A stretch of 64,000 bases of DNA from Penelope pileata (lineage: Eukaryota; Chordata; Aves; Galliformes; Cracidae). The stretch lies in NCBI GenBank assembly GCA_013396635.1, contig WBMW01000009.1, forward strand, positions 96,630-160,629, given 5' to 3'. Each line of letters begins with the position of its first letter. Positions within the stretch are counted from its first letter, which is position 1. The notes under the pieces were generated by a model that saw nothing but the letters and a program-made list of their open reading frames with translations, made no database searches and was not told the origin of the DNA. Shown piece by piece: positions 12,796-24,000 of the stretch. The translations under genes were made by a program, and so were the position numbers.

Positions 12796-14079
12796 TTGAA
12801 ATGCCTAAATATTACAAGAGCTGGACATGGAATAAATACGAGGCTGAACCAGGCTTGAGACCGCTACTTCCCCAACACACGACAGCGTGCACAGGTCTGC
12901 CTGCTGTTTGTTTTGGGAGGAGGACTGGTGACGATGCGGTTGTTGTGGCCTCTGCAGCTTCCAGGCGGAATCTCTGTCTGCCTGTCTGCAGCCCCCTTCC
13001 ACCCACACACATTCCTTTCCAGCAGCGCTGCTTTATTTGGCTTATCATTCTTATCTTTTTGTCAAACTGACTTAATTAGTGCCTTTAACTCGTTATGTTC
13101 CTTCCTAGTCCCTCTGACTTCACTTGTTTACTCAAAAAGCAGCCGTAGCCTAAAGCCTTACATTTCAAACCAGCATCCGAATGGAGAGAGGTCTTTGCAG
13201 TTGCAGTTTGCCCATGCTGGCTCCATTAGCTCCCACACACCCTGTAAAACACGGGGCACGGCACGGCAGGCTGCATTTCTCCAGCTGCCATCAGAGCAGA
13301 CCCATTGCTGGGGTACTTCCAGGAATCAGAAGGCTGTTTCCAATAAGCTGCTTTGAGACCAGGAAGCTGCACCCCGCAGCAGACTGCTGGCACTGCATCT
13401 GTCACTCTCTGTGCTCTCAAAGCATGGTTAGCTTGGTCAACTACACCCACACTGTCTATCTATCAGGAACCAACGGGAGAGAACCCCGCATGGGAGAGGT
13501 GCTGGCAAAACCCCCAGCATCAGCAAGGGAGCAGAAAGTCCTTTGGCAGCTTGGTTTTGTTGGGGGAACTGCCACAAGCTTCACCCAGACAAAAATGTAC
13601 CAATTTCAGGGCAACTTAAGCTGCATTCACTCAAGGAACTCTGCCAGTGGAAGACCCCAAATTCCAACACTGCGGCCAAAGCCTAGGTACAGTCAAAGCC
13701 AGTGCACAGCCTCCAATGCCTCCATACAGCGAGGGATGTTCACTTGTTCTACGTTCTAAACCCTTCTCATGCCTCACATTGCTCATCCAGAGCAGCGTTT
13801 TGGGAGAAGCCCCACTCCTGGGAGGCCACACACAGCCAGCTCAGTCCTCCTGTCCCTGGAACAACCCCCACCTGACCCAGTAACACCGTGGGCTGACCCT
13901 AGCAGGAACCAGGCAAGGGGTGGTTTTAACACGTTAACGTGTGCTACCAGGGGAAATGCTGGGGTATTTATAGTGTGGCTTGAGTGTTTGTCTCTGCACT
14001 GTTTTGGCCTTTCTTGGAATTTTTAATGCAGGAAACAAACACAATACCCTTTGCAATAGTGAAACACCACCTATTTTCT

Positions 14080-14085
14080 TTTATT
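14080..14085 (-). terminator. BOK: Poly(A) signal of BOK
   Basis: TTTATT on the plus strand reads AATAAA on the minus strand, about 870 bases past the BOK stop codon. It is followed on the minus strand by a GGTGGTGTTT and later GTGTTTGTTT stretch, a suitable GU-rich downstream element. Another AATAAA further down, near 13030, is a possible alternative. Confidence 0.5.
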
Positions 14086-14320
14086 GTTTGCCACAAAGAA
14101 GACTGCAGGTTGCACTTCTGAGAACATTAAAGGAGAAACATAAACCTTTGACACAGCTCTCCCCCTTTGTAACACCGGGCAGCTCACCTACCGCTTCCCT
14201 CATCTCACCGTGCCCCCACCCATCCTTACACATTGAGCTCTGTCTTCACTACAAAATTCAGACCTGAGCCATTGCTCACTCCCGCGTTCAACGTGTGAGC
14301 GCAGTCAGAGGTCACAGCAT

Positions 14321-14362
14321 CACCCTCACCAACTGCATCACTCACCCTCACCAACTGCATCA
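14321..14362. repeat. 22-bp tandem duplication in BOK 3' UTR
   Basis: The unit CACCCTCACCAACTGCATCA(CT) occurs twice head to tail at 14321-14342 and 14343-14362. Confidence 0.8.
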
Positions 14363-14951
14363 CCACCAAACACATTTCCCGAGGTACAGCAGAGGGAGGA
14401 GCATCCAATGACGGCCTGTTTGGTTTCATCCTGTGCAAATCTCAGCACGGCGCGATCCCCTCTGCCACGCTGTGCCATGGGGAGAGCCAACAAGGCAGAG
14501 CCAGGGAGGAAGGAGGAGATGGAGTTCAAGCAAAAACCAAAAACATGAGACACAAGGTGAGTCTGAGGGCTGAAAGGATGGCTGTGTGCAGCGAGGGAGG
14601 GCTGCTGCCCCTCTCTTCTTGCTGTTCCATTTCAAACAACACCCCTTCCTCCTCCCCTCTGCCTGGCACCAGGACAAGGCCATGAGGGACAGCAGGGGTC
14701 TGGCAGCCCGTGCTGCAGTGCCAGACACTGGGCTGCCCGCAGCACACACACCGTCCCTGAGGGATACAATGGGGAGATGGTCCATGGCCACCGAAGGAGA
14801 TGGAGGTCCACCAGCTGCCGCCTGCTGAAGGGAGAGGAGAACAAGCTGAGCGTTCGTCCCAGTTCTTCTCTTCCTCCTCTTCAGAGACCAAGGCCACTGC
14901 TTCTGGAGCGGGGGAGGAGACGGGGCCTGGGGCTGCCGCTGGTGATGGGAC

Positions 14952-15077
14952 TCATCTCTCGGGCAGCAGCACGAAGAAGATGGCCTTCAGGAAGTGACCA
15001 AAGCTGCAGACGGCGGCCACGAGCCAGTGGGAGCGCAGGCTGGGGTCGGTGCTCACCACGCACTTGGTGATGTCTGC
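14952..15077 (-). CDS. BOK: BOK coding exon 4 (terminal)
   Basis: This exon encodes ADITKCVVSTDPSLRSHW and onward to FFVLLPER, then TGA. It carries the BH2 segment and the C-terminal membrane-associated helix. The acceptor CCTCCTCAG lies just upstream on the minus strand. It starts on a codon boundary, matching the end of exon 3. Human has TDVLK where this reads ADITK. Confidence 0.96.
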   Translation of the reverse strand, partial: ADITKCVVSTDPSLRSHWLVAAVCSFGHFLKAIFFVLLPER

Positions 15078-18000
15078 CTGAGGAGGGGGAGCAGAGGTAA
15101 GCAGCTGTGCCCAGCCCCAGCCCAGCACCACACAGTGAGGCAAGGCAGCCCCTCCCCACATCTGGGAGAGGAATGCTGCAGGAAAACCATTGAGCATTTT
15201 CCATTTGCAATACTGAAATAAATTTCCTCCCCTTTTTCAAAAGGAAGCCTTGGCAACACCAGCATTCCCATCCCTTTCTGCAAGGCAAGACGCTTTCCCG
15301 AGGTTGTCCTGTTTAACATCAGCTCGAGTTGCTCGCACTTTTTCCCTTGCCTCGATGTTTTATTTGGAACTCATTCAAGGAAGCCAACCCACGGCTGGAA
15401 TGGCAGCAGTGCAAGCTTTGTTTGTGGAAATGCGTCTGCTGGCAGCGATGCCGCCCGGCGCAGGGGCAGATTTACGGTCACTTGGGCGGCTGCTGTCAGG
15501 TGTGAACAGGGACGGGAGCTGCCTGGGGACGAACAAAGCAGAGCAACAATGCAGCCAACTCACGGAGACGTGATCTCGGCTGGCACTGGGAGGAGAGGGT
15601 GGAAAATATCTGGAGGGTAAAGGGAAAGGACAGAGGTGGATAGGAAATTACATCTTCTGGGAGGGGGTGAGGAAATGAAAATTCAGCCAGCCAAATTGGT
15701 TTTGTGGTTAAGCTTCAGCCCAGCACAGGGAGGTGTGGGCGGTGGTTCTGTAACAGGGCTGCACCGTTGGCGTATCGACTCTACGAGGTTTTCAGAAACA
15801 CTGTGGGCTTTGGGGTGGCAAAAGTGAGCTAAAGCTGGGTCACAAGGAGGGCAAACAGCCACCACCCCAAAGCTTTCTAGTCACCTCCCCTGGCTGAGCA
15901 GAGCACAGCCCTCCTCTGCAGGAGGAACAGCAACCATTGAGCACCCCAATAACTTCCCAGTGCTCACACCTGCGTTCCAGGAGACAACGAGCCACACCTG
16001 AGCCATCTTGGTAGTAAAGAGAAGAAAACATGAGGGTGGCCCGAAGAGACAAATTAGTGAGTGAATACAGCTGTGTTAACTGACTCCAGGGTCATCTGCA
16101 GGGGGAAGGGCTGATAACAGCAGCCTGAGCAGCCACCTGTGCAGCCCTAGCAACTCCCAAGGAAGCCTGAAGGTTGGTGTGCTGCATCACTGTGCTGCTC
16201 TGGAGGCACTGAGCCCATGGGTACCTGACAAGTGGAGGCAGCAAGGAGCTGGATGAAGCTGTGTCAGCATGTGGGGGGTTCCAGGGTGAGCTGCAAGGTG
16301 GGGACACGGCCAGGACAGCACTGAGCACAGGATGCAGTACTCTAGATGGCTGTACGTGTTTTAGCTGCATTGTAGTGGGAAGTAAAATGGGTCTGCCTAA
16401 GATCTTCCAGTGCTGGCTTAGCAAACTGACTGCACTTTGCATTTAAGAAAAGCTTGGACTGATTCAACCCCATCAATTTTATGGGATGGAGTAGTGTCAA
16501 TTTTAAAATGCTGCTGTGACTTTCTGGTTGGGAGAAGTGCTAATGGACAGGTGCTTGAGCCACTTAGTGCCAGAGGAGCCAGCTGCTCCCTATGAACCAG
16601 GTGGCTCCTGGCTTCAGAACCCTTTGGGGATCAGTATGAGCATGACCTGCTTAGCACTGTGCCATCAGTGCACTGAGCAGTCTGTGCCCAGCCCTGAGCA
16701 GGTGCACTCAGCAGCACCTACAGGCTTGTGCCCTGCTTGCTCAGATAAACAAAATTGCTCAGCTGCCTAACAATGGCCCTGGTTATTGTGATCCAAATAA
16801 AGCACAGCAGATAAGGCATTGGAACTGAAAATTTCAAAGCTGCTTAATTAAACAGCTCTTTCAGTCTTGTGAGGCACTGATAAGCTGCCACAGTGACTGT
16901 TTGATCCGTGCCTGTTAATTATTCATTGCACAAGTTGGAGTCTCCAGCTCTGCTTTGGAGCAACCGTCTGTAACGGCTGCTAAAAAAATATTTCTGCTCC
17001 CCTGCAGGACCACTGCTGAGGCTGTGAACACCACCGGGGAGAGATGGGACCTCTGAGGGTTAAGCATTCCCTCTTTCCTCTGAGAAGCATTGGGGTCGGT
17101 TTGTGCTGGGCTGGGCAGGTAGAGGCTATCTCCACCCCATAAAGCATAATATGGGGCTCAGGGCCCCATAACAGAGGTATATGGGCCCCTGCTGCTGAGG
17201 GGGGGCTTTCAGATGCCCTTCCAAGGGCTCTGCAGCGGCGTTCCTGACACAGCACGGGGGTTCCTCTTGGCAGCCCAAGCTGGCACGTGACAGGGCCATG
17301 TGCACAGGGAAAATGGGGACACCAGGCCAAGGCAAACCACCGAGCAGTGAGGTCACGGCAGAGGGAGGGGGCTCCAGCACAGAGCTGTTTCCTGTGGCCC
17401 TTATGGGAATGGGACTGGGGAGTGTCAAACTGCAGCACCCAGATGGAGAGGGAGAACGCTCAGGGAAATGCAGCACAAAATGGAAAAAGGATTAGGAGCT
17501 TTCCCCCAGGCTGAAGGAACCACTTGTTGCTGGAGGGAAGCTATCGCCTCGCTGCAACCAGAGCTGCTGATAAGAGTGCCTGGGACAGGCTGCAATCAGC
17601 ACAGGCCAGTAGCTTCTACAGCCGCGTTGTCTGATCGGGCAGTGACATTGGCTTCCCTTTCCTAGGGCTGGATCCTGAGAGCCAGCAGCTCTCAGCCAAT
17701 GCTAATGGAACAGCCATCCCAGGAGGAAGAGCCATCCCACCAGGAGCAGTGGGCAGGGCACACCCCGTGGGCTGCTAAGAACCAGCTCTGCGCAGGGATG
17801 GGTTCTGCGGCTTCCTTGCTATGCAACAGGCTTTCCAAAAATATCCATCTGGAACTATCAAACGCTTCGTTTTGAAGTCTAATAAGGCAATACAAAAATT
17901 AAAGCAAGATGTTAACTTATCAGAACACGCATGGTTTACCAAAACAGAGAAGTGAGTTAGCTGGAGAATAGGAGGAGGCACATTCCTGTGCACCATTCCA

Positions 18001-21000
18001 AATTTAATGAAATATCCTTTTTTTTTTTTTTTTTCCCAAAGGAAAAGTTGTTTCAGAGAAAACATTTCAACCAACCCCACAGATGCTCGAAGTGAACCTC
18101 ACCCATGGTGCAGAGGTGGGGATTTTGGGTACAGGAACAGCGCTACTGGTGAGTTGCTTTCCCTGGATATCCCCTCAGTATCTCGGCAAAGCTATTTGTG
18201 CAGACACAAAAAGAAACCCATCGGGGCACTCAGTTTGATGGTTACTCTTCAGCTCAATCAAGCAGTCCCTGAGCCAGCTGGCCCTGAGGTGACACAGCAT
18301 TAGAGAGGGCTGCGATGACCGAGGGTGGCAATGACACTTGGGAAATACAAGGGATCCCATCGTTAACTTTCCAGATGCCACCCAACATAAAGTGCCTTCA
18401 CCCATGGAGAAACCAGGTCCCAGAGAGGGCTGCAGGTATATCTCAGCACAGGGGAGCAATGCTCTGTTTGGGAAATGCCCATCCCTGGGCCTGAGAGGGG
18501 TGGAGAGCTCATACCTTGGCTGGTGGCTCAGGAATAAATGTCACCTCTTGGGAAGGAGGGACCTTGCCACTGCAGCTCAGTCTGGAAGAAGTGCATGCCC
18601 TGGGAGCAAGGTGCCTCCTGAGCTCCGTGGTGTTATAGGGGAACATTTAGCTCCTGACAGCACCTGCCAAAGCGATTCTGGCTGTACTGTTCCAAGGAGT
18701 GCCTCTATCCCTGCCAGACAGGCACAGAGCCCCGGGGCAGGTGCACATCTCCCTGCTCCTGGCCCTGCCCACAGCTGAGCTGTCAGCTTGGGCTCAGCAC
18801 TGCTGTGGTGTCTATACCACAGCACCTACCTAAAGCTCTTGCTCTGAACTGTGCTTCACAGCAGCACTTTATTTCCCATGGGCTATAGAGAACCACGGGA
18901 ATCAGACACTGCTGATGGCTCCTGTTTACAGTCTGCTACTGCAGCAGGCTGCCAGAAGAAGCTCGGGACAGGAACAGAAGAGGCACCAGTGGGAGAGAAT
19001 TGAAATAGTCTGCAGGAAGCTGAGGACCAGAACAGCTGATGTTGTCGAGGATAGGACTAGGAGGCAGCAAGAGAGCTACAGGAGCCTGGCAGAGGTGTAG
19101 GGCAGCAGTGGGAGAGCCTCACTCAATGCTTTCCTGCATAAAGCCGCAGTGAGGGCTCACTCATTGAGCAGGATATTTCCTGCTCTGCCATGGGGAAGGC
19201 AGCACTTCTTACCCAGCCTCCTCTCCTCTTCAGCCACGTCACCAGCGTCTTGCGGACGAACTCTCCCAGGCAGTCCACGATGGTGTGCACCATGGCCGGC
19301 TGCGCGTGCCGCACGCAGTCCACTGCCAGCCCCGCGGCCACCGCGTACAGAGACACCACCTTGCCCCATGTTATGCCTGGGGAAAGAAGAGAGGGTGTTC
19401 AGACTGACATGGATCAAAGGAACAAGCCCTTCTCCATCACATGTGCCCACCCTGCATCTGCCCACAGCCGTAGCCCTGCATGCCTTGCTGTGGGTAAAAA
19501 CAACAGCCAGGAGATGATGCGTGTCCACAGTCAGCTCTGCCATGACATAAAGACCAAAAGAAGGAGGCAGAGCTATGGGGCCAAGAGGGTTGAGGTCTTC
19601 CTGGACTCAGCCCCAACCCAACAACCAGGTAACTCCATGAGCACCTGCAGTATTTCATACCTCATGCCCGTCCCACCAAGGGCAGTGCAGGGTGCTGGTG
19701 CCAGCCAGCTATCTAATCTCCCCAGAGCAGAGTTTCCTGCGAGGCCAGCAGTCCCAGCAGCAGCTGCCATGTCCCAGCAGCACTGGCGATGAGCACCCAG
19801 CCCCGCTTCGGGCACCGGGAGCTCCCTGCATCACCCTGTGCTGTGCCAGCACCACGGGGTGCAAATCCTCCTTGCTTAACCATCGCGGCCAGCAGACCCC
19901 AGTCAGACTTTTAGCAGGAGCAGTGACCTGGAAACGCACCCTCTGTGTGCACATAGCATGAGGGTCTGCAGATTTCCTTTGGGAATTTTGCTCCCCCCTC
20001 AAGTTATGATCTGGAGTCGCAGCATTTGACAAGCATCCTAAGTGTGTCACAGCATTAGATCTCTGCGGAGCGTTTCACAGCTCTGTCCCAGATGTAGACA
20101 GAGGGCAGGTGAAGTTTTAGTAATTTAGAAAGCCACAAAAATCACTCTTGCTGGGTTACAACATGGGGGGGAGGGGGGGCGGGANAAGGTTTAAATACAC
20201 GGTCAAGAAACTGAATGTGTTCAGCAATGTGTCAGCTAAGAAAGCAAAGCCCTGAATAGAGAATTAGACTCAGGAATACTTGTTAGGCTGAAGAAAATCC
20301 ATTTGTTGGTCCAAAAAAGCTATTTTTCCACTCCTGACTGCTGCATGATCAAAATCTACAGATCCTTTTGTGAGGCACCGTAACAGCAACAACCCTGCAG
20401 CAGCCTCCTGCCATCCACTGTCCTCAGCACTGTCTCCAGGGTCATAGGAAGTTACTGACAGAGCTACAGTGGCTGTTCCTTTTCTTGTGATGTTTTCCCA
20501 GGGAGATCACTGCTTGTGTGTTACCCACACCATTTATCTCCCTTCCTCACGTGGTCTGCCATTGTGACTGCCAGCAGGACCAGTACTTGCTGGAACCATG
20601 GGAGCACGCAAGGCTGAGGGGTTCCTTGGGAAGCAGGGGGCTGCCCTGCTGCCTGCAAGACATCTGCACAGCAGTGACCAGGGCTGAAGCTGTGGCCACC
20701 CCACTGGAGAAAGACAGCTGCAGTTTTGATTAACTTTGCTTTAAAACCAACTTTCTCTCAGGTTCTCTTCTCAAAGTCTGCCCACAACCAAGAAATGCTC
20801 CTTAGACCCTGGATTTCCCCAACACATTCCAAAGCTCTTTGCCCTACAGACACGTTGGTCCAGCTCCAAGGAAGGATGGAGGGAAAGCCCCTCCAGCTCT
20901 CACCTTCTCTCCTGCTTGGCAGTGCTTGCTGCAGGGTGTTGGATTCTGGATCTTTTGGGGGATGATGCCCTCCCCAGCACAGGGACAGAGCCCTCTCCCA

Positions 21001-24000
21001 GCCTGTGGGCTGGTGGCGGTGCTGTGATGGACGTGAAGGGCTCAATGGCTGCTTCCTTTTCCCTCCCCTTTACAGAGCTGGGTCAGACCCACCTCTGAGC
21101 CTGCTCCTGGCAAACCTGAGCACAGGGGTGGGGAGAAGGAAATCCCCTCTCTCTTGACCCCTCCACGCCAAAGCTCCCACTGCCAGCGCTGGAGGCGGAA
21201 CTGAAAAGCCGCCTCGAAGGCACTCTTAAAAATAAGGAAGACAAGCTGCAGACTCGAGGCCAGCCATGGAGCTGGAGGTATGTAAACATGTTGAGCCCAG
21301 GGGAAAATGAATTAGCAGGAAAGAACTCTTGAACATGCTCCCACTGTGTGTCAGCAAGCTGCTGGGGGGGAGCACCAGGAGCCCCAGCACCACGCTACCC
21401 ATCTGCACGCAGCCCCCCGCCCCACTTGGCACCAGCCAGAGCTCAGAGCAACGCGATCCAGTGCTACATGTCAGCAGCTGGGAGCATGCAGCCAGGCACA
21501 GTGTGCTTTCCTCTACAGAGAGCAGGATGCCAGCAGGGATGTGTGCAAGGCAGTTGCTCAGCTCATGCAGGGGGAGGCAGCAGGGAGAGGTGTTCTCGTG
21601 GCAACCCGTTCACCATGCATCCCTGCTCTTCCTCATACAGGGCTCACTTTGGCCCATGAACTGTTCATTAGGAGCTTATCAGCACCTACACAATATAAAA
21701 GCAGGAGCCCCCCCCTTCTATGTGTATTTCTGCCCATGCTCCCTGCTGTTAACCTGCTGTAAGTGGGGTTGGAGCTGTCCCTGCTGCACCACAGAAAGAC
21801 AAACTTGAGGTCTGTGGAACAGACAATGCTGTGACATCTCTGTGGCACAATGTCCCCATGCAGTGGCACCAACCAGGGGACAAACGTTCCCGTGGCAAGA
21901 TAGGCTGGAGCTGTCCCCCTCCCTTGCTGGACAGGTGCTGTGGGTGGCTGGTGGGGCTCCTCATGCTGTCTTGGCACGGCAGCGTCAGGCTGTAGCTGCT
22001 TTCTTAATAAACTGGACAGTGAAAAACAGGGTCAGATGCTTTCACCATTGGTAATTGGCTTGAAAATTCAGGCTGCATTTGAGCTCTCGGGTTTCTTTCG
22101 CTCACTTAGAGCCTCTTTCCTCTGAACTATTAAAAAAAAAAACAAGGAATGAATGTCTGGCTGCCATGGCCAGCACCGATTTGCTGGGTTTAGCATTAAA
22201 TGCTGAGTCTCGAGACTGCAGCTGGGACTCAGGAATGTTAAAGTCAGCAAACTCCCCCTCTGCCTCTCAGCAGCCTTCTAGCAAGAGGGGTTCCAGTAAG
22301 AAATTGGTAAAAGAAATGGATAAAAGCAATTGAAGGCACTGCCCTGCTTCATGCTGAGAAGCCAGCAGGGCTCTCTCCCCAGCACAGTGTTCCTGCAGCC
22401 AGCACGCACACAGGCTGCTCCGCCTGCAGCCTTCCAGCTTTCTGCCTTAATCCCCTGTGTCACTTTGGACATGGGCTGCTTCTGATGCAGCCAGCTCTGC
22501 CCAGCTAAGAAGATAACCTACTTGCCTGCACCACAAATACCCATGCCCGCAACCTTGACCTCCGTGTTTCTGTAAGCCCTGGTGCAGCAGCCCAGCGCTG
22601 AAATGGCGATGCGGGGCACCTGTGCTCATGCACAGCCACGCTCAGACAGCCCTGATGTGTTTGCCTGGCTCCTGCTTTCTGAGAATACAAAGGCTCTCCG
22701 CATTCCTGGCATGCTCTGAAAGGATGCTGGGGGCTGCACTAGTTACAAAACACAAATCCATCCATTTCTTACGACAACGCTTCTATTTCCCTGATCCAGG
22801 GAGGGTGTGTCCCGGCCAGTGGTGTCTTCACAGATCCCTGTGCCATCTGCTGCTGTTCCCAGCGGATCTGTGCTCAGCACCACAATGTGCTTCAGGTATA
22901 AAGTGCAGGATGGCAGCACAGTGCTTCTCTATGGTGTGGTTCCTGTGCAGTTTATGCCCCTAAAGATGTGTGGCTGACTGTGAAGATAAGAGGGTCTGAG
23001 CGCAGAACCCTGCTTGGAAACACAGCAGAAAGCTGGACCCCCATCCTGCTCCAGCTGCCCCACAGCGGTGGGGACCACCGGGAGCAGCAGCTCCATTACA
23101 GCTCTGCCTGTCGCTGGGATGAGGAAGGCAGGAAGAGGGAACTCCCTTGCGATGAGTTCATTCTGGCTCCCAGCAGCAAGGGAGGCTCCCGCGCCATGAA
23201 CCTGCTGCAGTGCCAGCGCTGAGCGAGGAGTTCAGAACGCGTGACCTCCCTGCACGGCGGGGTGACCCGCATTCCCCAGGAGGCACGCAGGGTGGGGACA
23301 GCTCCTAGAACCAGTGAGAACCTGCTGGGAGGATGCACAGAATGGGGCATTTCCCTTCCAGAACAACACAGCGTGCAGGAGCTCTCATTAAACCATTACC
23401 AGAGGGCACGCAGCCAAGCTGCCTGAGGCTCTTCCCGAAACCTGGCCCCACCCCGCAGCCATCCCAGCAGTAATGGCCCCGTCCTGTTCCTTCCCACCCA
23501 GCCCTGTCCGTCGGGCACGGTACCTGCAGTGAAGATCTGTGCGGCCACGGCCAGGAAGGCGTCTGTCACCACTGTCTCCGAGTGCAGCGAGATGTTCAGC
23601 TGGCGGGCGATGTTCCGGTAGACGTTGGGGCGAATGTATTCCAGCTCATCCCCTGCAAACAAGAGGTTGGGGTCAGCACACTAGAGTTACACTGGGGCCA
23701 TCCCTCTGCCTAGGCAGCAGAGTGCTCAGGGTCTGTTGTACAATGCAGGCACTCGGTCCTCCCTCACTGGTATCTCTTGTGCCTCCTGTTCCTCAATGCC
23801 TGAAAGAAACAAAGCCAGCCCCATTTTTCCAGAAGTAAAAAGGAGGCACATACACCCGTGTGAGCTTTTGGGAGATACGCCCTTTCTCAACCTTTACAGA
23901 AAAGATGAGAGTAAGATGAGTGACTCAAGAATGCTGGAGGCTGGTGGAAGCCAGGAACCCACCCAGGGCTGCACAGCACTGAGCAGATACACAGCCCAGC

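Larger units (their letters stand above)
9991..14050. other. Intergenic, no gene seen
   Basis: This is spacer between the CR1 copy and the BOK 3' end. It holds a TTTA microsatellite near 11127-11152 and a small CR1-like scrap at 12757-12795. A 122-codon open frame at 11150-11518 has no recognisable domain and no gene context. Confidence 0.55.
14060..14951 (-). other. BOK: BOK 3' UTR
   Basis: This segment runs from the BOK stop codon to the proposed poly(A) site. Both ends of the transcript model are inferred from signals, not from RNA. A 22-bp tandem duplication lies at 14321-14362. Confidence 0.5.

Noticed and set aside
13181..13759. 192-codon frame downstream of BOK
   Set aside because: No recognisable domain is present, and it lies in intergenic DNA with competing frames on both strands.
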